Shown: positions 15,553 to 25,132, counted from the first letter of the stretch. The stretch: DNA of 40,210 nucleotides from Bacteroidota bacterium (GCA_011321935.1 DROJ01000062.1:1-40210), one strand, 5' to 3'. Notes: generated by a model from the sequence alone, not told the origin. Translations and numbers: made by a program.

Positions 15553-16320
15553 TTAATTTTCTAAAACCCCCAGACCAAAAAGTGCAAAATCATACTTCAC
15601 CGGGTCGTCCGCATCCAGTTCCCTCAACTTTCCGGTCAGTTCCAAAACGGCCAGCCAGTCCCTTTGTTTGCGTTCCAGCAGTCCAAATTTGCGTGCCACC
15701 CGGTCAACATGCACGTCCAGCGGGATGAGCAATTGCGCAGGTTTTATTTTTTTCCAAATACCAAAGTCCACCCCGTTTTTGTCCTTCCGTACCATCCATC
15801 GTAGGAACATGTTGAGGCGCTTGCAGGCAGATTTGGTGGCTGGGGTGGCTACGTGCTTCCGCGTTCGTTTGGGTGCCTCCGGCAATGAAAAAAACAGTTC
15901 GTGGAAGCCCCTCAAAGCATTGCCCGTATGCCCGTCTTTTTTGTCTAAACCCGACAAAAACGCTTCTTCCAGCGATCCGTGTTTTTTATAAAACCATTGC
16001 AGGAACTGCAAAAAATACAAAGTATCGGTCGGCTGAAAAGTGCGGTGCTTGAATGCCAGAAATCGCTCCCTGTCCTTCTCTAAATGGTTGACAATGAAGT
16101 CGTAAGGCGCTCCGTCCATCAGAGCGAAAAGTTCGTTGGCTTTGTTGATGATGGTCTTTCGCTGCCCCCAGGCGAGCATCGCCGTCCAGAAAGCCGTTAT
16201 CTCAATATCTTCTTTTTTTGAAAAACGGCGGGGTATGCTGATCGGGTCGTTTTCGATAAAACTTGGCCGGTTGTATTTTTCGGCGCACCCGTCGAGGAGT
16301 TCTTTTAAATTGCTCTTCAT
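15553..16320 (-). CDS. TIGR02757/DUF2400 family protein
   Basis: A 255-residue cytoplasmic protein with the family hallmarks: SIPRRFSKKEDIEITAFWTA, LAWGQRKTII, KRLNMFLRWMVRKDKNGVDF, and LIPLDVHVDRVARKFGLL near the C-terminus. The last stretch recalls the helix-hairpin-helix/GPD region of base-excision glycosylases, and the family has been suggested to be DNA-related, but no activity is established to my knowledge. Length is normal. The gene overlaps no neighbour and its stop lies one base from the start of the following unknown gene, forming a two-gene operon. Confidence 0.9.
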   Translation of the reverse strand: MKSNLKELLDGCAEKYNRPSFIENDPISIPRRFSKKEDIEITAFWTAMLAWGQRKTIINKANELFALMDGAPYDFIVNHLEKDRERFLAFKHRTFQPTDTLYFLQFLQWFYKKHGSLEEAFLSGLDKKDGHTGNALRGFHELFFSLPEAPKRTRKHVATPATKSACKRLNMFLRWMVRKDKNGVDFGIWKKIKPAQLLIPLDVHVDRVARKFGLLERKQRDWLAVLELTGKLRELDADDPVKYDFALFGLGVLEN

Positions 16321-16506
16321 TGATAAAGTTTACTGCTTTTAGCAAAAAGAAATCACGTCACATCCTTCTTTTCTAAAAAAACTCTTCCGACCTTTACACC
16401 TCAATATTTCCGGCTGCCTCTTTTGGCCCAAGGGACTCCTCCCAAAAAATATCTCCAATCAGACTGGAGACTGAGGACTGGAGACTAAAAGACTGCCGGC
16501 TGAAAA

Positions 16507-16593
16507 ATGACTGCCACACTCACATATACCCTTGTTCTTGCGGCCATCTATTTTGGTGTCAAAGCCATTGAGGTCATCGAGCAAAAAGATTAA
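16507..16593 (+). CDS. Possible 28-residue single-pass membrane peptide
   Basis: The plus frame reads MTATLTYTLVLAAIYFGVKA then IEVIEQKD, a hydrophobic helix with a charged tail, ending TAA at 16591. It overlaps the end of the convergent glycosyltransferase gene by four bases. I see no clear promoter or ribosome site, and such ORFs occur by chance. Upstream (16455-16500) are short GACTGGAGACT-type repeats. Confidence 0.25.
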   Translation: MTATLTYTLVLAAIYFGVKAIEVIEQKD

Positions 16594-17348
16594 CCGGCGT
16601 TCCCCTTCCGTCTGTACATACTGAAATTTCCGAGGCCAATACGCTGCAGGAAATGGCAAAAAGACACCCGCATCACCCCCCTCCCGTATTTAAGGCTACG
16701 TCTGAAATTGATAGAAGAAGCTTCTTCGAAATACTTCGTCGGGCAGGTCACTTCGCCAATGTCGAAGCCTGCGTAAACGATTTGCGAAAGCATCTCATTG
16801 TCGAACACGAAGTCGTCGGAGTTTTCATTAAAATTGATGGCCAACAGCACTTCCCTGCTGAACGCCCGGTAGCCCGTGTGGTATTCCGAGAGCTTGTAAT
16901 CAATGAGCAGGTTTTGAAATAAAGTGAGGAAGCGGTTCGCAAAATATTTGTACAAAGGCATGCCCCCTTTCAGTGCGCCTTTGCCCAAAATGCGGCTGCC
17001 GAGCACCACCGGGTACAGCCCTTCGCCGATGATATTGACAAAAGAGGGGATGAGTTTTGGAGTGTATTGGTAGTCGGGGTGCAGCATGATGACGATGTCG
17101 CCGCCGAGTTCGAGGGCCTTGTTGTAGAGCGATTTTTGGTTGCCGCCGTAGCCCTTGTTCTGCTCATGCACGATGACGTGTTGGATGCCCATTTTACGGG
17201 CAAGTGCAGCCGTATCGTCCTTGCTTGCATCATCGCAAAGAATGACCTCGTCAACCAAAGGGAAAGGGATTTCCCGGAAGGTTTTTTCCAGTGTCAGTGC
17301 CGCGTTATAGGCCGGCAGCACGGCGATGACTTTTTTGTTTTTGTACAT
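16590..17348 (-). CDS. Family 2 glycosyltransferase (dolichyl-phosphate mannose synthase-like)
   Basis: A 252-residue GT-A fold enzyme that transfers a sugar from a nucleotide donor, probably to a lipid or glycan carrier at the cytoplasmic face of the membrane. Seen: the N-terminal strand KKVIAVLPAYNAALTLEKTF, a first acidic motif VILCDDASKDDT (~35-46), NKGYGGNQKSLYNKAL, and the central HPDYQYTPKLIP in place of the usual DADLQ. Then come GSRILGKGALKGGMP and the acceptor-side motif SEYHTGYRAFSREVL. There is no membrane segment, so it is a short stand-alone form. Its mRNA end overlaps a convergent tiny ORF. The acceptor is unknown. Confidence 0.92.
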   Translation of the reverse strand: MYKNKKVIAVLPAYNAALTLEKTFREIPFPLVDEVILCDDASKDDTAALARKMGIQHVIVHEQNKGYGGNQKSLYNKALELGGDIVIMLHPDYQYTPKLIPSFVNIIGEGLYPVVLGSRILGKGALKGGMPLYKYFANRFLTLFQNLLIDYKLSEYHTGYRAFSREVLLAINFNENSDDFVFDNEMLSQIVYAGFDIGEVTCPTKYFEEASSINFRRSLKYGRGVMRVSFCHFLQRIGLGNFSMYRRKGNAG

Positions 17349-17483
17349 ATTTTGTGCAAATGAGGGGCAAAGATAAGGAACGACAGCGGGTACAAAACAA
17401 ACTCTATATTAGAAGGAAGGGCATTCCTCAAAAAATCAAAAACAGCATTTTTTAATTGCCCCTAATCTTCTTTTTTCCTCAAA

Positions 17484-17574
17484 ATTCCAGAGCGGCGGCG
17501 TTTTGAACGCCGCACTTTTCCTGAAATAAATTTCTGCTGGAAATGCGGCGTTCAAAACGCCGCCGCTCTGGAAT
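17484..17574. repeat. Inverted repeat, 31-bp perfect arms (GCGGCGTTTTGAACGCCGC family)
   Basis: The arms 17484-17514 and 17544-17574 are exact reverse complements (ATTCCAGAGCGGCGGCG at the outer end). Each arm contains an inner dyad GGCGTT-TT-GAACGCC. A second family member is at 33781-33921. Confidence 0.93.
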
Positions 17575-17759
17575 GCTAAGAGAAAAAGATAATATCAGGG
17601 AAAAACTAAGATCATCATTTTTATAGAAAACATTTGTTTTGGATGGTAGCATTTCGCATCGAGATACTCCCTAAGTCCCGCAGGGATCGCATTCCATGGC
17701 GAGGGATGTGAATCCCTCTCGAACGCAAACAGCCCCATCCACATCAATCACAAAAGATT

Positions 17760-17767
17760 TACATTTG
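17760..17767 (+). promoter_or_regulatory. Possible -7 box for the gene at 17802
   Basis: TACATTTG matches the TAnnTTTG consensus and lies 35 nt before the ATG. No good TTG box is seen at the usual distance upstream, so this is tentative. Confidence 0.35.
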
Positions 17768-17801
17768 CGGCTGCATAGCCAAAAACTTACACATTACACC
17801 C

Positions 17802-20800
17802 ATGAAAAAAATTGTACGAACACTATTCACAGCACTCCTTTTTTTGAGCTTTTCGCTCCAAATTTCTTCGCAAATCATTTATGTGGCTGCTGGCGCAACG
17901 GGCGATGGCAGTTCCTGGGCAACAGCCGCGGGCGACCTCCAACAAGTGCTCAATTCGGTTTTGCCCGGCACGCAGGTCTGGGTAAAAGAGGGCAACTATA
18001 CCCCTGCCTCCTGCACCAATTGCAGCTTCAACGACCGCAACCAATATTTTCAAATCCCGAACGGGGTGAAAATTTTCGGCGGCTTCGCGGGCAATGAAAC
18101 CAGCATCAACCAGCGCGATATTGCAGCCCATCCGACCCACCTCAACGGTGACATTGACGGCGACGGCACACTGGCAAACAACTCGTTTTCAGTGGTTTAT
18201 ACCAAAAACGTGAGCAACCTCACGCAAGTGGACGGCTTCATCATTATCGGCGGCAATGCCGATGCAGGAGGGGCTGGGCCGGGCACTCCGCAGAGCAGCG
18301 GCGGCGGCTGGTTCAATGTCGGTTCGACGGGCACGGGCAGCTCGCACCCGGTCATTAAAAACTGCACTTTTACCAATAATTTTGCGGCATGGTACGGCGG
18401 CGGCATGTTCAACGACGGCAGCTTTGCGGGCGTTTGCAACCCCTCTTTTTCCGATTGTATTTTTGAAAACAACAAAGCCGACAATGGCGGCGGCGCAATG
18501 TATAACACGGGCAGTTTCAGCGGCCTTTGTTCGCCAATCATCACCGCTTGCAGCTTTGAAAACAATGAGTGCGGGGCCAACGACGGCGGCGCTGTTTTTA
18601 ATATCGGGGCAGAAGGCGGGGTGGCCAATGCGGAGTTTACCGATTGTATTTTCAGGAACAATATTGCTGCCCACGACGGCGGTGCGATGTATAATTTTGG
18701 AAAAAACGGCAACTCCTCGCCAATTGTCGAAGACTGCCTTTTCGACAATAATGAAGGCTTTGGCGGCGGCGCCGTTTACAACGATGCCACTTTCTCTGGC
18801 TTCAATGGCGGGACGTTCAGCAACTGCATTTTTAAAAATAATTTTGCGCGCGAAAGCGATGGCGGTGCGGTCTATAATTCGGGCTTTATGGGCACCAGCA
18901 ATAGTCAATTTGTGGACTGCACTTTTCAAGACAATACCTCCACATTTGCCGGGGGCGCCATGTTCAACAATGGTGTGGAAGGGGTCTGCAACCCCACCAT
19001 TACCAACTGCCGTTTTATCAACAACGAGGCCATCACTTTTGGCGGGGCGATGTACAACCAGGGCAAAACGGGCAATGCCAGCCCCATCATCACCAACTGC
19101 GTTTTTTATAAAAACAAAGCCCTTTCTGCTGGCGCAATCTATAATCTGGGCGCTGAACAGGGCAACGGGAATGCTGTCATCACCAATTGCACATTTTACG
19201 AAAACAGTGCGCATGTGGGCGGCGCGGTCTATGCCAATGCGGGCGAGGACAATTCGGGCATTGCCAGCCCCACGGTGACCAATTGCATTTTTTGGGGAAA
19301 TACGGCCAGCGACATCGGCGACATTTTCCGCATCATCAACGGCACGCCGACCATCAGCTTTTCGGTGGTTGACAAATTGGACTGCACCGACCTCTACAAC
19401 GGCAACGGAGGTTCGCTCAACTGCACTGGGGGCATGGTCTTCAACCAAGACCCGATGTTCATGGACCCGCTGAACGGCAATTTCCATTTGATGGCCAACT
19501 CGCCAGCGATTGACGACGGCGACAATGGAGCAGTCACAGGCGCAGGCGTGGACATGGATTTGGACCACCATCCGCGCATCGTCAACGGAACGGTTGACTT
19601 CGGTGTTTTTGAATTTGGCTCGACGGGTACAGCGCCGACCATTGCGCAGCAGCCATCCAGCCAAGAGGTTTGCGAAAGCGAAACGGCAATGTTCAGCGTA
19701 AGCGCATCGAGCAGCCAACCACTTGTTTATCAGTGGTTTAAAGATGGCCAGCCAATTTCAGGAGAAGAAGAAAGCACCCTGACCATCAATAATGCGGTGC
19801 AGGCCGATGCGGGCACATATACCTGCCGCATCAGCAATGACCTGGGCGAGGAGGTGACTACTTCCGCTGCCGATTTGGTGGTCAACGTGCCGGCCACTGT
19901 CGGCCTCACAATCGTCGCTTCGCAAGAAAATATTTGCGAAGGAGAGGAGGTCACTTTGACGGCCAACCCCGTGAACGGAGGCAGTGCGCCCTCTTTCCAA
20001 TGGTTCATCAACGGCTTCGCTTTTGGCGGCAATGTGCAGTCGTTCAGCATTGATGTGCTGAACGACGGGGATGTTTTTAGCTGCGTCGTGACCAGTTCTG
20101 AAACCTGCGTGACAAGCAGTACGGCCTCGTCAAATAATTTGACAATCAATGTGGAAAGCCAGCTCGAAGCGGCTCTGTCCATAGCGCCTGCGACGGCGGT
20201 GCTCTGTGAAAACCAAGCCACTACTTTCACCGCAGCACCTACCAATGGCGGCAGTTCCCCCTCTTATCAATGGTCGGTCAATGGAACCCCGGCCGGCGGC
20301 AATTCTCCCGAATTTATATTTACCCCTCAACAAAACGATGCGGTCAAATGTGTGATGACCTCCTCAAAAACATGTCTGGTTATGAACCCTGTTTCTTCTG
20401 AAATATTCAATGTGTCGCTGGTGCCGAACGAGCAGGTTGCCGTCGAGATCATGGCTTCCACCGATAGTATATTTTGCATGGGCAATGAGGTAACATTTAC
20501 TGCCCAAACAGAACACGGCGGCAATTCTCCCGTATATCAGTGGCAAGTAAACGGAGCGGATGTGGGGGCAAACGGGCCAAGTTTTACTACCGCTTCGCTA
20601 AACCAAAACGATGAGGTCACCTGCATTTTGACTTCTTCTTTGGCCTGTACGGAGGCCAACCCGGTGCAATCGAATATTATAAATATTGATTGCGTCGTGC
20701 CGACAAATGAAGGGTTAGGGAACAGGCCGATGGCGTCTATTTTACCTAATCCGGCTCATGGCAGTATATTTGTTGAAATATCAGGATTAAGCGGTAACTT

Positions 20801-20975
20801 TGCCGCTCGCTTACTGAATACAGGCGGACAAATTTTATGGTCTGCCGAAGAATATAATCCACACGGCACCCTTGTCAGACAAGCGATAGAAGTTTCCAAC
20901 TTTCCTCAAGGGGTGTACTATTATCAAATTATATCTGATACCGCACTATTGACAAAAAAAGTGATAGTGCAATAG
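17802..20975 (+). CDS. Large T9SS-exported beta-helix / Ig-like surface protein (type A CTD)
   Basis: A 1057-residue protein. A signal peptide (FTALLFLSFSLQISSQ) is followed by a right-handed beta-helix (~25-600) built of repeats such as ITNCRFINNEAITFGGAMYN, with GGA(M/V)YN at each turn. An Ig-like domain follows (~608-695, with YQWFKDGQPISG and DAGTYTCRISN). Three ~90-residue beta repeats (from ~696, ~783 and ~873) each carry C-(E/M)-x-(E/Q)-x-x-T-(L/F) and a YQW or FQW. A C-terminal T9SS type A sorting domain (~974-1057, ILPNPAHGSIFVEISG to KKVIVQ) ends the protein. The beta-helix resembles pectate-lyase and polymorphic outer-membrane folds; no catalytic residues were identified, so an adhesive or structural role is as likely as a glycan-active one. 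Confidence 0.92.
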   Translation: MKKIVRTLFTALLFLSFSLQISSQIIYVAAGATGDGSSWATAAGDLQQVLNSVLPGTQVWVKEGNYTPASCTNCSFNDRNQYFQIPNGVKIFGGFAGNETSINQRDIAAHPTHLNGDIDGDGTLANNSFSVVYTKNVSNLTQVDGFIIIGGNADAGGAGPGTPQSSGGGWFNVGSTGTGSSHPVIKNCTFTNNFAAWYGGGMFNDGSFAGVCNPSFSDCIFENNKADNGGGAMYNTGSFSGLCSPIITACSFENNECGANDGGAVFNIGAEGGVANAEFTDCIFRNNIAAHDGGAMYNFGKNGNSSPIVEDCLFDNNEGFGGGAVYNDATFSGFNGGTFSNCIFKNNFARESDGGAVYNSGFMGTSNSQFVDCTFQDNTSTFAGGAMFNNGVEGVCNPTITNCRFINNEAITFGGAMYNQGKTGNASPIITNCVFYKNKALSAGAIYNLGAEQGNGNAVITNCTFYENSAHVGGAVYANAGEDNSGIASPTVTNCIFWGNTASDIGDIFRIINGTPTISFSVVDKLDCTDLYNGNGGSLNCTGGMVFNQDPMFMDPLNGNFHLMANSPAIDDGDNGAVTGAGVDMDLDHHPRIVNGTVDFGVFEFGSTGTAPTIAQQPSSQEVCESETAMFSVSASSSQPLVYQWFKDGQPISGEEESTLTINNAVQADAGTYTCRISNDLGEEVTTSAADLVVNVPATVGLTIVASQENICEGEEVTLTANPVNGGSAPSFQWFINGFAFGGNVQSFSIDVLNDGDVFSCVVTSSETCVTSSTASSNNLTINVESQLEAALSIAPATAVLCENQATTFTAAPTNGGSSPSYQWSVNGTPAGGNSPEFIFTPQQNDAVKCVMTSSKTCLVMNPVSSEIFNVSLVPNEQVAVEIMASTDSIFCMGNEVTFTAQTEHGGNSPVYQWQVNGADVGANGPSFTTASLNQNDEVTCILTSSLACTEANPVQSNIINIDCVVPTNEGLGNRPMASILPNPAHGSIFVEISGLSGNFAARLLNTGGQILWSAEEYNPHGTLVRQAIEVSNFPQGVYYYQIISDTALLTKKVIVQ

Positions 20976-21280
20976 GCAAATCCATTTTCCCAAACACTGA
21001 GAGAACTAATAATGTAAGGCTTGCCCCATTTAAGAAGTGGCGTTTGGCTGGGCCTGCATTTTGCAAAAACTTTGCACAACCGAGAATCCCTGCAAACAGG
21101 GGTTTCTGGCGAACGATATATGTTATACATTGCGAAAGATGATTTTTTGATCTCGGAAAAACCTTTTTTTGAACCAAAACCGATTTTAAAATATCCCCCC
21201 ACGCATGCTGATCAGGGCAAGTGTGCTTGCTAAATTTTTAGCCTGCCCGCTTTGCTCGACATTTTAAATGCTGGGCGAAA
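20976..21280. other. Intergenic region with little recognisable content
   Basis: This 305-nt gap lies between the secreted protein and the porP-like gene. A short CCCTG-CAAA-CAGGG hairpin lies near 21088-21105. The last bases of the preceding gene and the gap contain a GCACTAT/ATAGTGC dyad (20943-20970). I see no ORF, promoter match or larger repeat. Confidence 0.5.
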
Positions 21281-22336
21281 ATGAACATAGTTTTGAAAAC
21301 CAAATCCTACCTTCGATTCCTACCTGCCCTGTGCTTGCTTTTTGGAAGCATCTTGTTACGTGCGCAGGACATCCACTTTTCCCAATATTATAATGCGCCT
21401 TTGACGGTCAACCCAGCACTGACGGGCATTTCCTCCGGCGACATCCGCATTGGCGGCATTTACCGCAGCCAATGGAATGCAGCGGACTCGCCTTTCAGGA
21501 CTGTCCACCTCGGCGCTGACAAAAAATTCTTCACGGTCGTCCATCCGAAATGGTGGTTGAGCGGAGGTGTCAATTTGGTCTATGACCGGGCGGGCGATGC
21601 CAATTTGGAAAATACAAATGTACTGTTGAGCGGCTCCTATACCCGCCAATTGGACCGGCAAAATTTCCTCACGTTTGGCCTTTCGGCAGGTTTCGGCCAG
21701 CGCCGCTTCGACCCTGACAAGCTCACTTTCGACAACCAATGGAACGGGTTTATTTTCGATCCCAACCGACCGGTCAACGAGACTTTTGATGATACAAATT
21801 TCAGCTATCCAGATTTTGGGGTGGGCTTTAATTGGCGCGGACAGGGCAATAAAGTAATGGGAAAAGGGCGCACCAAAATAGACCTCGGCTTTGGCGCCTA
21901 CCACCTTTCGCAGCCTGCGCAAAATTTTCAGGGGGGCGACAAAAGCAAGCTGCCGGTGAGGATGAGCTTTTATACCATGCCTGTGATTCAACTCAACCAA
22001 AAGGCAGATATAGTCGGAAATGCGACTTTCCAAAAACAGCGCAAGTACACAGAAATATTGGCAGGTGCGGGCTACCGCCATCATTTGAACACAAAAAAAT
22101 CGAGAGAGATAGCAGTGCAGTTTGGGTTCAGCTACCGCTTTAACCCTAGCGGCGATGCCCTGATCGCAGCAGCGGAACTCCATTACCATTACTTGGTGGT
22201 GGGCTTCAGTTGGGACGTGAACACCTCTGGTTTTTCTCCCGCCACTAACCGCAACGGCGGGCCAGAACTCTCGGTGCGGTACATCATTAAAAAGGTACGC
22301 CCCATATCGGCATTCAAGGCATGCCCATTGATTTAG
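21281..22336 (+). CDS. PorP/SprF-family type IX secretion outer-membrane protein
   Basis: A 351-residue protein with a signal peptide (FLPALCLLFGSILLRAQ) and the family-defining start of the mature protein, DIHFSQYYNAPLTVNPALTG, then GDIRIGGIYRSQWNAADSPF. The rest is amphipathic barrel strands (FLTFGLSAGFGQRRFDPDKL, VMGKGRTKIDLGFGAYHLSQ), ending ELSVRYIIKKVRPIS. Known role: PorP/SprF proteins assist surface display of T9SS cargo, notably type B CTD proteins. Here it sits directly before an OmpA-family gene and 2.8 kb before a giant type B CTD protein, so it is the likely dedicated partner. Length is typical (~300-350). Confidence 0.94.
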   Translation: MNIVLKTKSYLRFLPALCLLFGSILLRAQDIHFSQYYNAPLTVNPALTGISSGDIRIGGIYRSQWNAADSPFRTVHLGADKKFFTVVHPKWWLSGGVNLVYDRAGDANLENTNVLLSGSYTRQLDRQNFLTFGLSAGFGQRRFDPDKLTFDNQWNGFIFDPNRPVNETFDDTNFSYPDFGVGFNWRGQGNKVMGKGRTKIDLGFGAYHLSQPAQNFQGGDKSKLPVRMSFYTMPVIQLNQKADIVGNATFQKQRKYTEILAGAGYRHHLNTKKSREIAVQFGFSYRFNPSGDALIAAAELHYHYLVVGFSWDVNTSGFSPATNRNGGPELSVRYIIKKVRPISAFKACPLI

Positions 22337-22369
22337 TATTGGCCATTTGCTTTTAGCTAACGGCCAATA
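22337..22369. repeat. Short GCTATTGGC-family dyad
   Basis: TATTGGCC (from 22337) and GGCCAATA (ending 22369) pair across a short loop that includes TAGCTAACGG, in the 62-nt gap between porP-like and OmpA genes. It is related to the repeat at 12748. Confidence 0.6.
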
Positions 22370-22398
22370 GCATATTTAATATCCGAAAACGAATTATC

Positions 22399-24840
22399 AT
22401 GAAGCACATTATCCTTTCATTAGCCCTATTAATAGGTGTCTTTGGGCGGGCCGGAGCGCAGACTTCCAAACAGTTCCTAAAGGCAGCCAATGAAGAATTT
22501 GCCGACAAAAATTATTACGGTGCCATGAAGCATTACCAAGAGGCGATGGACCGCAGCGATGATGACGTGACCGAAATCCTCTTTAAATATGCGGAGTCGG
22601 CGCGGCTGTTGGCGGCCTATACTTTTGCCGATTCGGCTTACACCAAAATCACGGTGGCCGATACCACGGGCAAATACCCGATGGCACTTTATTGGCTGGC
22701 CGCTGTCAAGAAAAAACAGGGCGACTACCTCGGCTCGCAGCAGTTGTTCCAGCTTTTTGCCGACCAATATGCCCTTGAATTTCCCGAATACGCAAGCAGG
22801 GCAAAAGAAGAAATAGAGGCGCTGAACTGGGCCATCGAGGAAATCACTTTGATAGACGAGGACGTGGTGGTAGAGCAATTGGACGAAACGGTCAACTCGC
22901 CATATTCAGAAACTTCACCGGTGCAGATGGGCGATTATATTTATTTTTCCACGCAAAATTATTTTAGGGAAATAAACAAAAAACTGCCGAAGCGGATGTT
23001 CTCGAAAGTAGTGAAAAGTGAAATCGGCAGCGGCGAAACCCAGTTTGTGGAGTGGAACGACTCCCTACGGCACACCGCCAATGCCGTCTTTACCGATAGC
23101 CTCGACCGGGTGTATTATACCCTCTGCGACTATGTGGGCGAGAGCGCGGAAGTGCGCTGCCAACTTTATTTCCGCAACATCAACAAAGTAAACGGAGCGC
23201 TTTCTGTGCCTGCCATGCTGCCTCCTTCCATCAACCGGCCGGGCTTTACCGTTACCGACCCTTGCCTGGGTTTTGATGAAGCAACCGGCGAAACATGGCT
23301 GTACTTTGTGTCGGACCGCAGCGGCGGCAAAGGCGGCCTCGACATTTGGGCAAGCGTGGTGCAGGAGAACGGCCATTTTTCCGAACCCTTTAATTTGACA
23401 GCAATAAACACCCCCGGCGACGAGGCGATGCCGATGTTCCACAGCCCTAGCCAAACGCTTTATTTTAGCTCCAACGGCAAGCAGGGCTTTGGTGGTTTCG
23501 ACATTTACAGCGTGCTGCGCAAAGATGGAAAATGGGTGGACGAAACCCATCTGCCCGTACCTTATAACAGCAGCTACGACGACACCAATTTTTGGGTAAA
23601 CAAGGGGCGCACTCAAGGCTACTTTGCTTCCAACCGATTGGGCAGCCATGTGCTCGAGCCCGAGTTTGAGGCATGTTGCTACGACCTCTATAAATTTACG
23701 GTGCAGGTCATTGACCTCGACGTTTTGACATTTAACAAAAAAAACAAAGAAGCCCTGAAAGGGGTGACCGTGGAGCTGTATGAACTCACTCCGACGGGCG
23801 AACTGAAACTCGCAGGCAGCACCAACGACGAGGGAAATGATTTTGATTTTGAACTGAAAAAAGATACAAAATATGTGCTGCTCGCCACCCGCGACGGTTT
23901 CCTCCCCCTGCGCCACGAGATAGACATGAGCCTTCCGGAAAACACTGCCGACCGGACACTGAAAAGGGAACTTTACCTCGTGCCGGAGCAGGTTGACCTC
24001 AACGTTTTTTCATTTAACAAAAAAACCATGCGCCCGCTGAAAGCGGTGGAAGTGCGCTTGGTGATTGACGGGCAGGAGGTTGATTTCAAGAAAAACGAGG
24101 AGGGCAACGATGTCTCTTTTGTGCTGGACAGGGGAAAAAAATACCAACTCATAGGTGCTAAAGTGGCTTACTTCCCCGACACTATCATGATAGACCTGAC
24201 CACTGATGTGGACGTGACCGAACTGAAGAAAGAACTCCTGCTGCAGCCAAAAGAAATCGAGGATTTCCCACCTTTGGTCATTTATTTCGACAATGACCAG
24301 CCCGACCCAAAAACCAGGAAAACGACCACCGAACTGACTTATGAAGAAACATGGCGGCCATACATGGACAAGGCCGATCTGTATGTTTCGGAATACGTCA
24401 AGTCGCTGAGCGGCTTCGACAGCCTGACCTCGGCGCGCCGGATGAGGGCATTTTTTGAAAGGGAGGTGAACAACGGCTTTTTGAGCCTCGAAGTTTTTAC
24501 CGAAAACATCCTCGAAATAATGGACGACGGCGGCTTTAAAGTAGAACTCATTATCCAAGGTTTCACCAGCCCCCGTGCCTCTGCCGATTATAATTACAAG
24601 CTCTCGCAACGCCGTTCGGATTGTTTGAAAAACCATTTTGAACGCTGGCGCGGTGGCATCTTGAAAAAGTATGTTGACGAGGGGCGCATCACTTTGGAAG
24701 TGGTGGGCTACGGCGAAGAACTCGCCCCGCAGTTTATCAGCGACAAATTGGACGACGAGCGCGGGAGCATCTATTCGGTGCAGGCTTCTTTTGAAAGGAA
24801 GGTGGCCATTATCGGCGCTAGGCGGGTGGCGGAGAATTGA
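22399..24840 (+). CDS. PorE-like OmpA-family protein (TPR, PD40, two regulatory domains, OmpA)
   Basis: An 813-residue protein. A signal peptide (IILSLALLIGVFGRAGAQ) is followed by TPR-like helices (~22-140). WD40-like PD40 propeller repeats (~165-425, e.g. FSSNGKQGFGGFDIYSVLRK and YFASNRLGS) come next, then two carboxypeptidase-regulatory-like domains (~433-525 and ~528-620; both open with (T/S)FNKK). An OmpA-like peptidoglycan-binding region begins at VIYFDNDQP (~625), and its core LIIQGFTSPRASADYNYKLS lies at ~714. This order matches PorE-type proteins, which link T9SS outer-membrane parts to peptidoglycan. The OmpA half has a long insertion between YFDND and the second half, as in Bacteroidota relatives. 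It forms a pair with the porP-like gene 62 nt upstream. Confidence 0.92.
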   Translation: MKHIILSLALLIGVFGRAGAQTSKQFLKAANEEFADKNYYGAMKHYQEAMDRSDDDVTEILFKYAESARLLAAYTFADSAYTKITVADTTGKYPMALYWLAAVKKKQGDYLGSQQLFQLFADQYALEFPEYASRAKEEIEALNWAIEEITLIDEDVVVEQLDETVNSPYSETSPVQMGDYIYFSTQNYFREINKKLPKRMFSKVVKSEIGSGETQFVEWNDSLRHTANAVFTDSLDRVYYTLCDYVGESAEVRCQLYFRNINKVNGALSVPAMLPPSINRPGFTVTDPCLGFDEATGETWLYFVSDRSGGKGGLDIWASVVQENGHFSEPFNLTAINTPGDEAMPMFHSPSQTLYFSSNGKQGFGGFDIYSVLRKDGKWVDETHLPVPYNSSYDDTNFWVNKGRTQGYFASNRLGSHVLEPEFEACCYDLYKFTVQVIDLDVLTFNKKNKEALKGVTVELYELTPTGELKLAGSTNDEGNDFDFELKKDTKYVLLATRDGFLPLRHEIDMSLPENTADRTLKRELYLVPEQVDLNVFSFNKKTMRPLKAVEVRLVIDGQEVDFKKNEEGNDVSFVLDRGKKYQLIGAKVAYFPDTIMIDLTTDVDVTELKKELLLQPKEIEDFPPLVIYFDNDQPDPKTRKTTTELTYEETWRPYMDKADLYVSEYVKSLSGFDSLTSARRMRAFFEREVNNGFLSLEVFTENILEIMDDGGFKVELIIQGFTSPRASADYNYKLSQRRSDCLKNHFERWRGGILKKYVDEGRITLEVVGYGEELAPQFISDKLDDERGSIYSVQASFERKVAIIGARRVAEN

Positions 24841-24954
24841 GTTTTAATCTCCTGATCCAAGATGAGGGTTCCACTTCTTGGAGCTTGTCTGCACCGCCGG
24901 TTTAAAAGGTGTATTTTATGTGTCTTTTTAAATCTTCAAGGTACGGTATGTTTG

Positions 24955-25024
24955 ACCCGTCTCCGTGCCCTTCCAAAAGAGGGGGAATTAATTCCCCCTC
25001 TTTTGGAAGGGCACGGAGACGGGT
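24955..25024. repeat. 70-bp perfect palindrome, sister of 9173-9242
   Basis: It is fully symmetric about 24989/24990 with the same GGGGGAATTAATTCCCCC core and the same total length as the 9173 element. It lies between the OmpA-family gene and the giant adhesin gene, 108 nt before the latter's ATG. Confidence 0.95.
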
Positions 25025-25132
25025 TGACGGACTCGGTCGTTTACCTTGAATGATTAAAAAGATGCCGTTTTTTTTAATATAAAATCATCCCAGCCACATG
25101 CCGGGAATGCTTGATAAGAACAAGACCACAAA

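Larger units (their letters stand above)
17349..17801. other. Divergent intergenic region with repeat and promoter-like site
   Basis: This 453-nt gap lies upstream of both the glycosyltransferase (minus) and the large secreted protein (plus). It contains the palindromic element at 17484-17574 and a smaller AGGGAT/ATCCCT dyad (about 17682-17720). A TACATTTG -7-like box lies at 17760-17767, and the rest is AT-rich. No ORF is convincing. Confidence 0.6.

Noticed and set aside
18189-19718. 509-codon minus-strand ORF
   Set aside because: It is the shadow of the repetitive, GC-rich beta-helix coding sequence; its repeated peptides mirror the GGAMYN repeats.
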